Of a DNA stretch of 64,000 nucleotides, positions 58,017 through 64,000 are shown piece after piece. Position numbers and translations under genes: made by a program. The stretch's first letter is position 1, and each line of letters opens with the position of its first letter. The stretch spans positions 124,001-188,000 of the forward strand of contig NZ_CP114768.1 in the NCBI RefSeq assembly GCF_027359925.1, read 5' to 3'. The stretch is from Hymenobacter canadensis (GTDB lineage: Bacteria > Bacteroidota > Bacteroidia > Cytophagales > Hymenobacteraceae). The notes beneath the pieces are model-generated. The model ran no database searches. It saw nothing but the letters and a program-made list of their open reading frames with translations, and was not told where the DNA came from.

Positions 58017-58718
58017 TCAGCGGTTAATAGCGAATTGTATCAGCTCCCACGTCTGGTTGTTGGTATACACAATCTTGGTGAGGCCGATTCGGCGGCTACG
58101 GTAGACGTGGCGTACCCAGTTGAATTGGGTGGAATCGACGCGGGGGCCATAATCGGGCACCAGGTGGACTGACTGCCGGAAGGTGCCGGCCGGCGTTGTA
58201 ACGGCAACCGTATCCACAACCTGAAGGACATTCAGCAACTTTTGCCCCACCCGAATAGGATAGCCAAATCCGACCTCTAGTGGGTAAATCGTGCGGATAT
58301 CGTCTGTTTGACTAAGTACCCAGTCCTCCCGATAAAATGCAGGATGGGAAGACAAGAACTCATTGCCAAACGGATTTGTGCCTGGCTGACCCGTTCCTGG
58401 AAAGTAGATCCGGTTGGAATGCGTTAAGGTGGCGGAATACCCCTGTACGCACGCTGCGCGGGGATCTCCTGCTTGACTTTGGGTTACGTGGCCTTCTTCA
58501 GCTAACGTGACCCGCACCGTATCATAGACGAGAGGCGAAGACCCGCGTAATCGGTACACCCACTGGCTGCCCTGTGGAAAATACCAATAGTCGAGAAAGG
58601 CAGGGGGAGCTTGAGTGAGTTGGGGGCACTCGGTCACAGCCGTGTTTTTTTTACAACTAGTGGCCCCCATCAGAATGCTTAGAAAGAGTAACCATCGAAA
58701 TCCTGCTGTATGAATCAT
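58017..58718 (-). CDS. Hypothetical lipoprotein
   Basis: 233 residues with a lipobox (ILMGATSC). The mature part opens with AFLDYWYFPQGSQWVYRLRG, a start often seen in Bacteroidota lipoproteins of unknown role, and ends with ordinary beta sequence. It lies between the palindrome cluster and the first reverse repeat. Confidence 0.72.
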   Translation of the reverse strand: MIHTAGFRWLLFLSILMGATSCKKNTAVTECPQLTQAPPAFLDYWYFPQGSQWVYRLRGSSPLVYDTVRVTLAEEGHVTQSQAGDPRAACVQGYSATLTHSNRIYFPGTGQPGTNPFGNEFLSSHPAFYREDWVLSQTDDIRTIYPLEVGFGYPIRVGQKLLNVLQVVDTVAVTTPAGTFRQSVHLVPDYGPRVDSTQFNWVRHVYRSRRIGLTKIVYTNNQTWELIQFAINR

Positions 58719-58760
58719 TAGGCGTGTATTGATAAGATAAGTTGGTCTTGTTACTTAATA

Positions 58761-58795
58761 TACAGAAACGGTCCTAATGGCAAATAGAGCGTTAA
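58761..58795 (-). repeat. Cassette repeat 48 (first reverse copy)
   Basis: On the minus strand: TTAACGCTCTATTTGCC ... ATTAGGACCGTTTCTGTA. The direction is opposite to all copies at 24-56.8 kb. Confidence 0.85.
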
Positions 58796-58839
58796 AATAG
58801 TTGAATTGGTCAGCCAGGTTCCGGGACTGGGGGGGGCTG

Positions 58840-59235
58840 TCAATAAGGGGGAGTAGCTAGCCCTAAGGGAGGATTGTTTTTGCACCAGTTAAGCGTTTCA
58901 ATACCTGCTGGGCTTAGGTATTTGGTTGCCTCCCGGTAATAGTACTTGCCGTTGTGGGCCAAGGACTCGATGATGCAATCGTACGTTACCTGCTCGAGGT
59001 ATTCGTCAGGAGACTCAATGAGCCAGTTGACAAATGAAAAGTACCGGGTCAGTTCGTCTTGGTTGCCCTCGTCCATCAGTTTCCGTATCCGATAGGCAAA
59101 CTCGTTAAACACGCCATACAAGGAATGGTCGACGGGGTCGGCTAAGTAGTCGCGGAACTCTGCGCTGTACGCGGTGAACTCGGGCAGGATTGTGTGCAAT
59201 TCACTCCCCAACGTCTGTATGTTGAGTTGGCTCAT
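58840..59235 (-). CDS. Hypothetical cytoplasmic protein (immunity-like)
   Basis: 131 residues, helical and acidic. ELTRYFSFVNWLIESPDEYL, EQVTYDCIIESLAHNGKYYY resembles small immunity-type helical proteins (possibly DUF7674-like; uncertain). No signal peptide. Runs with the reverse repeats. Confidence 0.62.
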   Translation of the reverse strand: MSQLNIQTLGSELHTILPEFTAYSAEFRDYLADPVDHSLYGVFNEFAYRIRKLMDEGNQDELTRYFSFVNWLIESPDEYLEQVTYDCIIESLAHNGKYYYREATKYLSPAGIETLNWCKNNPPLGLATPPY

Positions 59236-59273
59236 CGTGGGCTGGGAAAAATAGAGACGGTGCTACATGTCCC

Positions 59274-59326
59274 GTTCAGCAAAACGGTACTGGCCTGAAC
59301 GAGCTTTGTTTGAAGTAAGGAGGGAT
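59274..59326 (-). repeat. Cassette repeat 49 (reverse, long form)
   Basis: On the minus strand: ATCCCTCCTTACTTCAAAC ... CAGTACCGTTTTGCTGAAC. The centre equals that of repeat 8 on the forward side. Confidence 0.92.
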
Positions 59327-59388
59327 CTACTATCCACTACATGGCTTATATTTTCGTTAATGGGATACGTCTAATGATGGCAGCAGCA

Positions 59389-60216
59389 ATGAAGAGATGG
59401 GAGCGCTTGGTATTCATGATAGTTGTGTTTCCAGGAATCGTTTCCTGCAACTCCTCGCCGACATTCCGGACGTACGTGCCTGGGGAATCATCAGGGGCTT
59501 ATATTGATTTAGAACTACGGAACGTCGGGTGGACGAGGCCGACGCAGCAAATCGATGTCACCTATTGTTCTCCCCAGGGGCTATTTTCCGGAGATAACTG
59601 TCAACTGATTGGGCGCTATACCATAAGGGCTACTGAGCCGTTTTTTCACGACCTCCACTTAGCCGCGGAGTGGCAGGGCACGCAACGGGTACTTATCCGC
59701 AACACCTGCGAAGACCGCCGCCCCTTTGAAGCCCCACCTCTGGTCATTAATGTCGGGACGTTACAATTGGAGGGAGACATTAATCACCACAATATGTTGG
59801 ATGTAAGCGCTTTGAACCAGCCTTCCACTCCGCAGGCAACGTCTCCCGAGGCCCCGCCAGTAGAAGACGAGACCTACGCTTACGTGGAAGACAAGTCCTA
59901 CACCTACGTGGAAGAAATGCCGGTTCTCCCGGGCGAGCGTGGGGGCGAAAGCAGGCAAGCAGGCCCTGCAACGCTCGGCCCCGCCATTGGGCGTCGGCTG
60001 GTGCTGCCCCGCGAGGCCAAAAAAGGGGTCGTGCAGCTGCATTTGGTGGTGGGCAAAGCGGGGGACGTACGCCACCTGCGCATCAAAAAGAGCTTGGACG
60101 CCGCAACCGATTCGGCCGTGCTCGCGGCGGCGCGGCAACTCCCCCGCCTCGTTCCCGGCAAGCAGAGTGGGCAGCCTGTGAGCGTCGAGTTTACCGTGCC
60201 CGTTTATATTGATTGA
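59389..60216 (+). CDS. TonB C-terminal-domain lipoprotein
   Basis: 275 residues from ATG 59389 (MKRWERLVFMIVVFPGIVSC), so a lipoprotein; the open frame from 59341 adds 16 residues. A variable middle has two repeats of YVEDKSYTYVEE-like sequence. The end is TonB-like: VVQLHLVVGKAGDVRHLRIK, DSAVLAAARQLPRLVPGKQS and PVSVEFTVPVYID. It is the only gene in the reverse block that runs against its repeats. Confidence 0.75.
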   Translation: MKRWERLVFMIVVFPGIVSCNSSPTFRTYVPGESSGAYIDLELRNVGWTRPTQQIDVTYCSPQGLFSGDNCQLIGRYTIRATEPFFHDLHLAAEWQGTQRVLIRNTCEDRRPFEAPPLVINVGTLQLEGDINHHNMLDVSALNQPSTPQATSPEAPPVEDETYAYVEDKSYTYVEEMPVLPGERGGESRQAGPATLGPAIGRRLVLPREAKKGVVQLHLVVGKAGDVRHLRIKKSLDAATDSAVLAAARQLPRLVPGKQSGQPVSVEFTVPVYID

Positions 60217-60356
60217 GCCAGCAAAATCAACAGCGCAACAGGCACAGGAGCTAAGCAATAGGGCGTAAAGCTGAAATGGTGTAGGGCTTTTTTCGTCAGA
60301 TGCCCCGCCCGGTCATGCCTGCGGCACCGTAACGTTGAACTACTTGGAGTTCAGGA

Positions 60357-60394
60357 GTTCACTCAAACGGTCCAAAAAGCGAAACCAAGGGTTA
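60357..60394 (-). repeat. Cassette repeat 50 (reverse)
   Basis: On the minus strand: TAACCCTTGGTTTCGC ... TTTGGACCGTTTGAGTGAAC. Its 5' end overlaps the stop of the next gene. Confidence 0.87.
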
Positions 60395-60577
60395 AATGCT
60401 TCTCTTTCGCTTCAAATGCCAGTAGATCAGAATAACAACAGCAAAAGCTGCCACGGAAGTAAAAAAAACTACTGCTGCCCGATGGATGGACTGCTCGTGG
60501 TTGTGACCTAAAAATATATATGTGAGCCCAGTAAGCAGCAGCGTTAGCGTGAACCAGGTGAATGAAATGTATCTCAT
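60392..60577 (-). CDS. Very small membrane protein
   Basis: 61 residues, two hydrophobic segments (about 5-23 and 34-54) and a basic tail (WHLKRKRSI). It fills its own cassette and its stop lies within the repeat. No family recognised. Confidence 0.6.
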   Translation of the reverse strand: MRYISFTWFTLTLLLTGLTYIFLGHNHEQSIHRAAVVFFTSVAAFAVVILIYWHLKRKRSI

Positions 60578-60604
60578 AAGAACCCTGAACGAGCTTGATT
60601 AGCT

Positions 60605-60657
60605 ATTCAGCCAAAGGGGGCCAAGGTAGACGCGCTACGTTCAAAGTAAGGAGGTCA
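60605..60657 (-). repeat. Cassette repeat 51 (reverse, long form)
   Basis: On the minus strand: TGACCTCCTTACTTTGAAC ... GGCCCCCTTTGGCTGAAT. The centre GTAG-CGCGT-CTAC can pair. Confidence 0.85.
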
Positions 60658-60660
60658 CTC

Positions 60661-60999
60661 TTAAACGTTTGGTTTCTTTCGTCTAGCCCACATGAGGAGC
60701 GCGGCGGAAACCGTAGTTAAGAAGGGTGCTAGCCCGATGACCCAATTTACCAAGACCATGTTCATGCGATAAGGCAACCCATTCGCCCAGTAAGTGGCCA
60801 CCGCCAAGGTAACCAGGTAAACGGCCACCAAGACCGCCTTTTCGGCATACGGCACCGGCACAGCCAGCACCCCCACCAAGAAGAGTAACAGCGACCCTGC
60901 CAGGAGAAAGACGGTTGTCAGCACTTCTTCCCCGTGCGCAAAGGCCCATGTGGGCAGGAGCAAGAAAAGCAACAGCAGGCCCGTGGTTCGCTGGTTCAT
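60661..60999 (-). CDS. Small membrane protein, unknown function
   Basis: 112 residues with four hydrophobic segments and a basic end (MWARRKKPNV). The first may act as a signal. No family recognised. TAGCTTTG lies 4 nt before the start. Confidence 0.68.
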   Translation of the reverse strand: MNQRTTGLLLLFLLLPTWAFAHGEEVLTTVFLLAGSLLLFLVGVLAVPVPYAEKAVLVAVYLVTLAVATYWANGLPYRMNMVLVNWVIGLAPFLTTVSAALLMWARRKKPNV

Positions 61000-61003
61000 G
61001 AAT

Positions 61004-61011
61004 CAAAGCTA
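61004..61011 (-). promoter_or_regulatory. -7 box before a small membrane-protein gene
   Basis: On the minus strand TAGCTTTG fits TAnnTTTG and lies 4 nt before ATG 60999; near-leaderless start. Confidence 0.5.
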
Positions 61012-61037
61012 GGACAGCGTGTTTACGCGAAGGTCAA

Positions 61038-61072
61038 GTACAAGAAAACGGTGGTTCAGGGAAAGGAGCCTA
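61038..61072 (-). repeat. Cassette repeat 52 (reverse)
   Basis: On the minus strand: TAGGCTCCTTTCCCTGAAC, then CACCGTTTTCTTGTAC. Similar to repeat 1. Confidence 0.8.
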
Positions 61073-61363
61073 CTTTCTGAACATTTCTCTCACATTGGCC
61101 GCCAGCAGTAGCAATGCGAAAACGAACGAGCAAACACCCACGGAGTGGTCGTACGCTTCATGTGACTCGAACAGCATGAAGGAAAGCAGAACGGTAGCCG
61201 CCGTGGGGAGCAGGAACAGGAATAAAAATACGGGCTTCCTTTTGTTGAAATAGAGCAGGGTAAACAACAGTTCAAGGGCCGCTAGGACAAGGCAGGGGGC
61301 GATAACAATAAATTGAAAGAAGCCAGAGTAGTCGGGATCGAGCAGTAAAGTGCTGAGGGGCAT
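61070..61363 (-). CDS. Small membrane protein, unknown function
   Basis: 97 residues with three hydrophobic segments (about 14-38, 44-66, 75-92). FLLPTAATVLLSFMLFESHE joins two of them. No family recognised. Stop inside the repeat. Confidence 0.68.
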   Translation of the reverse strand: MPLSTLLLDPDYSGFFQFIVIAPCLVLAALELLFTLLYFNKRKPVFLFLFLLPTAATVLLSFMLFESHEAYDHSVGVCSFVFALLLLAANVREMFRK

Positions 61364-61486
61364 GCTAACTTGACTGAAGTAGGTTGTGGATGAGCGATAA
61401 AGCTACAGTAGGCAATGAGCGAATACACCCAATGTAGCCAGGCTCACGGCTTATTCTGGTAGAGGGCGATTAAAGTAACTATCGTC

Positions 61487-61535
61487 TTCAGATAAGGTGG
61501 CAAGCTAAACGCAGCCCGTTCAAAATTAGGAGGGA
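61487..61535 (-). repeat. Cassette repeat 53 (reverse, long form)
   Basis: On the minus strand: ATCCCTCCTAATTTTGAAC ... CTTGCCACCTTATCTGAAGA. The centre GCT-GCGTTT-AGC can pair. Confidence 0.78.
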
Positions 61536-61985
61536 TTATTGCAGCAGCGGATACAGGCGTTCCTCGGCGTCGGCGGGGGCCAATTCAAAGCCGTAGACGC
61601 CCATTTCGGTATGGTACTCCGCGCAGAGGCGGTCCATCACGGCTTCGGCTAGGGCTTGATTGGATTTGCCAGCCGCTGTTTCGTCCTCAACGGACAAGCC
61701 GAGCAAAAGGCGTCCTTGGTGGCCGAAATACACCATCACGTGGGTGTAGAGGGGTTGCTGGCTGGTAAAGTACAGCGCAAAGTTTCGATTCGGGTCCGCC
61801 AGCCCATAGACCAGCGTGGCGGACAAGCTCCCGGTGGCCACCGTGTCGCCCACGTCCGTGACAAACACTTCGTAGTCCTGCCGCAGTCGGTCGGTGGAAA
61901 GGTCGGCGTAGTGCGCCAGGAACCGCTCAAGGCACGCGGTGCTGCGGTCGGCGGTGGCGACGTAAATGTCCAGGCAAGGCGGCAT
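61536..61985 (-). CDS. Hypothetical cytoplasmic protein (immunity-like)
   Basis: 149 residues, no signal peptide. SATLVYGLADPNRNFALYFT and THVMVYFGHQGRLLLGLSVE give a beta sheet, followed by a helix and an acidic end. No family recognised. The stop adjoins the repeat. Confidence 0.66.
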   Translation of the reverse strand: MPPCLDIYVATADRSTACLERFLAHYADLSTDRLRQDYEVFVTDVGDTVATGSLSATLVYGLADPNRNFALYFTSQQPLYTHVMVYFGHQGRLLLGLSVEDETAAGKSNQALAEAVMDRLCAEYHTEMGVYGFELAPADAEERLYPLLQ

Positions 61986-62013
61986 GGCAACAAGAACAGC
62001 AGGAAATCGGAGT

Positions 62014-62066
62014 GTTCAGTGAAAGGGTACTGCCGTAAACGCGTTCTGTGGGGAGAAAGCAGTTAA
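62014..62066 (-). repeat. Cassette repeat 54 (reverse, long form)
   Basis: On the minus strand: TAACTGCTTTCTCCCCAC ... CAGTACCCTTTCACTGAAC. The 5' part is the same as repeat 15. Confidence 0.87.
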
Positions 62067-62071
62067 CAGAA

Positions 62072-62572
62072 CTACTCGACCACTTCCTCCTCGCTCATAT
62101 ATAGCTCGGCAGCATCCCTTTTGTAAAGCGTTAAGAATTCGGTGAAACTAGTGGCTACTTGCTGATACTTGTCACCACAGAGTACGAACACAGGATTAGC
62201 CGAAAAGGCCTGCGCGTCTAGCCGAATGGCATAGGCCAAGAGGTGAATCATGTAGTCGGCAACTACATAGAACTGCTTGTGCTCGGGCCACGTGCGCATC
62301 AAGTCGCTGTACTTGGGCAGCCCATGGTAGTCGTCAAACCGCTCGGCCACCGACTGAACTTCGGCCAGCGAGTAAAAGCGAAAGAAGCGCTCATCGTACG
62401 CATGTGCGGTGCCGTTGACCAAGGTGAAGTAGCGGACCAACTCCGCGGGCAGCTGGACGTGGTACCTCTGGGCAAAACGAGTCAATTCGGCTTCGGAAGC
62501 CGTTTGTAAGGCAATGGTGCCGCCTTGTTGCCATTGCTGCTGCGCCCACAACAACTCATCTGACTGGTCCAT
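62072..62572 (-). CDS. SMI1/KNR4 (SUKH) family protein, copy 2
   Basis: 166 residues, identical to the protein at 32360-32860. The identity includes the leader and tail of the cassette and even the antisense frame, so the DNA is the same or nearly so. The cassette faces the other way on the chromosome, but its direction relative to its own repeats is the same. This suggests recent re-insertion of one cassette or an inversion of part of the array. Confidence 0.87.
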   Translation of the reverse strand: MDQSDELLWAQQQWQQGGTIALQTASEAELTRFAQRYHVQLPAELVRYFTLVNGTAHAYDERFFRFYSLAEVQSVAERFDDYHGLPKYSDLMRTWPEHKQFYVVADYMIHLLAYAIRLDAQAFSANPVFVLCGDKYQQVATSFTEFLTLYKRDAAELYMSEEEVVE

Positions 62573-62666
62573 CGGGGAAGCGGTAAAGGGTACGCTGGCA
62601 AAGCTATTCGTTTTTGCTCGGGCCCGATCCATAACCGGGCGGCATGCCATGCTTAGGACGATGTGG

Positions 62667-62702
62667 TCCAAGAAAACGGTCTGATTCGCCAAAACGAGCA
62701 TT
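62667..62702 (-). repeat. Cassette repeat 55 (reverse)
   Basis: On the minus strand: AATGCTCGTTTTGGCG ... AATCAGACCGTTTTCTTGGAC. From GACCGTTT on it matches repeat 14. Confidence 0.93.
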
Positions 62703-62736
62703 TGCTTGTTAGTACCCAGTCGTTGCTTGATTCATA

Positions 62737-63045
62737 CTAATTATTGCGGTTTTGAAGTAAATAGTATCCCTTTACGAGTAACAGGAACAGAAAAAAGGCA
62801 GCGACACAGGGGATTATCCACATTAAAGAAGCAATGGCAATTGCGACCAGAATCGGACTATAATAACTCAGTATGCTTTCCGTATTGGAGTGAGGTGATC
62901 CGTCCGTTAAGAATATGCTCCCCGCAAGCAGTACAAGCAATATGGCCAGCAAGAGGGCAGTTCTGCGTAAGGTTCGGTTAATGCGCTGTTCTTGCAACAT
63001 ACTGGCAAGGGTGTATAGGGTGTTGTCAAGTTTTAAGCCTCCCAA
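62737..63045 (-). CDS. Small membrane protein, unknown function
   Basis: 102 residues with two membrane segments (about 29-46 and 65-93) after a charged N-terminus (SMLQEQRINRTLRR). No family recognised. The AT content is above that of neighbours. About 35 bp separate its stop from repeat 55. Confidence 0.66.
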   Translation of the reverse strand: MGGLKLDNTLYTLASMLQEQRINRTLRRTALLLAILLVLLAGSIFLTDGSPHSNTESILSYYSPILVAIAIASLMWIIPCVAAFFLFLLLVKGYYLLQNRNN

Positions 63046-63058
63046 CTATAGCCAAGAC

Positions 63059-63097
63059 GTTCACCCAAACGGTCGGATTCGCCAAAACGAGCCGTTA
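63059..63097 (-). repeat. Cassette repeat 56 (last copy in the window)
   Basis: On the minus strand: TAACGGCTCGTTTTGGCG ... AATCCGACCGTTTGGGTGAAC. It overlaps the stop of the T9SS-domain fragment. Confidence 0.93.
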
Positions 63098-63306
63098 CTC
63101 CACCAGCAGCTTACGGTAGGCCGTTGCCCCGTCATGCAATAGACGTACCGTATGAAGGCCCGCGAGCAAGCCCACCGTAGGCACAGCTAGCGTGTGCAGC
63201 CCCGCGCCCTGCACCTGCGCTGCGGCCAGCGCCCGCAATGGTCGGCCCAACGCGTCGATGACATCTGCACTGACAACAGGCGTGCTGGGTTGGATGTGCA
63301 GGCTCA
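63095..63306 (-). pseudogene. Isolated type IX secretion sorting domain (gene remnant)
   Basis: 70 codons from an ATG at 63306 reading VVSADVIDALGRPLRALAAA, then TVGLLAGLHTVRLLHDGATA, a type A T9SS C-terminal domain without cargo. There is no signal peptide, so it cannot be exported as such. It is probably the tail of a larger secreted protein cut off at the right edge of the array. Its stop lies in the last repeat. Confidence 0.6.
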
Positions 63307-63485
63307 TGAGCAAAGGCGGTTCAGGTGCCTCCGAAAATAGCCTTTTTATCCCAAAATCAATTCGCCAACAGTATCCAATAGGGCGAAAAATGACGCGAAG
63401 CTCTCGCCTACTGGAGCCCTTCCCGGAATCGGTTCGCCTAACCCGCCTGTTTAGAAAGCGCGTCGAAAAGGCCAGCGGCAACGAC
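63307..63485. other. Intergenic region outside the array
   Basis: No gene and no repeat recognised. It separates the last array unit from the acetyltransferase gene. Confidence 0.4.
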
Positions 63486-63995
63486 TCATTGCAACTCGTT
63501 GCGTTTTTGGCTAATAGGCGCGGGCGTGTCGGCGAGGGCCAGCAGGGCCGGCCCACTCAGACTATAATCCACCCAAACGGGGTTCGCCTGCGCGCCCAGG
63601 CGCTCGTAGAAGCGGCGGCCGGCTGTGTTCCAATCGGCCACTGCCCAGCGCACCGCGCCGCAACCGTGGGCCACCGCGGCCTGCGCCGCGGCGCGCATCA
63701 ACGCCTCGCCCAGGTGATGCCCCCGGTAGGCTTCGGTTACGAACAGTTCTTTGATGAAGAGCGTTGGCGTAGCGCTGGCAGTGAACGGGAGGAAGTAATA
63801 CACCAGCAGGCCCCCCAGGTGTCCCTCGGCGTGCCGGGCCACCAGGCAATAGAAATCGGGCGGCTGCTGGGCAAAACCCTGCCGGTAAAGCACGTCGGCG
63901 GTGACGGCGAACGTGTCGCGGTAGTGCTCAAAGTCGGCCAATCCCTCCATCAGGGGCAACAGGGTGGGAATGTCGGCGGCGGTGGCTAAATCCAC
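63486..63995 (-). CDS. GNAT-family N-acetyltransferase (5' end outside the window)
   Basis: At least 169 residues. The acetyl-CoA site is LFVTEAYRGHHLGEALMRAA (about residues 87-106, the R-G-x-x-L motif), followed by GAVRWAVADWNTAGRRFYER, typical of GNAT enzymes. The GTG at 63995 is in frame, but most relatives carry a few more residues before ATAADIP, so the true start is probably to the right. It lies outside the array. Substrate unknown. Confidence 0.85.
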   Translation of the reverse strand: MDLATAADIPTLLPLMEGLADFEHYRDTFAVTADVLYRQGFAQQPPDFYCLVARHAEGHLGGLLVYYFLPFTASATPTLFIKELFVTEAYRGHHLGEALMRAAAQAAVAHGCGAVRWAVADWNTAGRRFYERLGAQANPVWVDYSLSGPALLALADTPAPISQKRNELQ

Positions 63996-64000
63996 GCGAA

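Larger units (their letters stand above)
24005..63097. other. Integron-like cassette array
   Basis: About 55 related repeats of 35-60 bp occur at nearly every gene boundary across 39 kb. They face forward from 24005 to about 56793 and reverse from 58761 to 63097. Each unit usually holds one small gene whose stop codon lies beside or inside a repeat. Two duplicated units show that exchange happens within the repeat. No integrase or tyrosine recombinase gene is visible in the window. Each repeat is listed separately below. Confidence 0.8.

Noticed and set aside
60585..60604. GAACGAGCTTGATTAGC before repeat 51 as a further repeat copy
   Set aside because: Only part of one arm matches and the core is missing; probably a worn piece of an older copy.
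24005..63097. CRISPR array
   Set aside because: The repeats are separated by whole genes of 0.3-1.7 kb and vary in sequence and length; there are no short unique spacers and no cas genes.
24005..63097. Classical integron with standard attC sites
   Set aside because: The sites are shorter than usual, the outer boxes do not fit RYYYAAC/GTTRRRY well, genes lie in both directions and no intI is present. Described as integron-like only.
1..64000. tRNA or rRNA genes
   Set aside because: No cloverleaf with a conserved T-arm and no rRNA-like stretches were recognised by eye on either strand; a dedicated scan was not possible.

Overview
The window looks like chromosome of a GC-rich member of the Bacteroidota, most like Hymenobacter or a close relative (inference). 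Supporting signs are type IX secretion C-terminal sorting domains, carboxypeptidase-regulatory-like and TonB C-terminal modules, many small lipoproteins, and TAnnTTTG -7 promoter boxes close to start codons.

Left part (1-20.5 kb): ordinary chromosomal genes. These are a flavin amine oxidase, a CPA1 Na+/H+ antiporter, a sulfur-detoxification operon (ArsR-type regulator, TauE-type exporter, persulfide dioxygenase-rhodanese fusion, two half-size YeeE/YedE transporters with a methyltransferase relic between them), a secreted metallo-beta-lactamase-fold hydrolase, the catalase-peroxidase KatG and a 1214-residue hybrid sensor kinase. After these comes a worn region of gene fragments (recombinase tail, PAS piece, flippase tail, M50 protease with an in-frame stop, Tn3-type relic) around an intact family-14 glycosyltransferase and an erythromycin-esterase-like protein.

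Middle and right (24.0-63.1 kb): the striking part. About 55 copies of a 35-60 bp repeat separate small, mostly single-gene units. The repeat starts with AACGCTCG-like sequence, has a variable centre, and ends with GACCGTTT followed by a CTGAAC-like tail. Repeats point one way from 24.0 to 56.8 kb and the other way from 58.8 to 63.1 kb. The units carry immunity-type proteins (two identical SUKH genes, another SUKH, Imm53, an Imm32-like protein, ankyrin, DUF4304, DUF416), a HigBA toxin-antitoxin pair, small membrane proteins, lipoproteins, TonB-like proteins and many unknowns. Two units occur twice, and comparing the copies places the exchange point inside the repeat at ACCG^TTT. This is the logic of integron gene cassettes (AAC...G^TT core), but the repeat is shorter than a usual attC site, genes lie in either direction relative to their repeat, and several units carry their own promoter. 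No integrase is present in the window. It therefore looks like an integron-like or recombinase-associated cassette array rich in defence/immunity genes.

Three insertion sequences have entered the array or its edge and leave clear target duplications: an IS3 element (22297-23546), an IS1182-type element inside a repeat (37286-38900) and an IS5-type element inside a cassette gene (49271-50118). Three genes are interrupted by single in-frame TGA codons. The window ends in a partial GNAT acetyltransferase.
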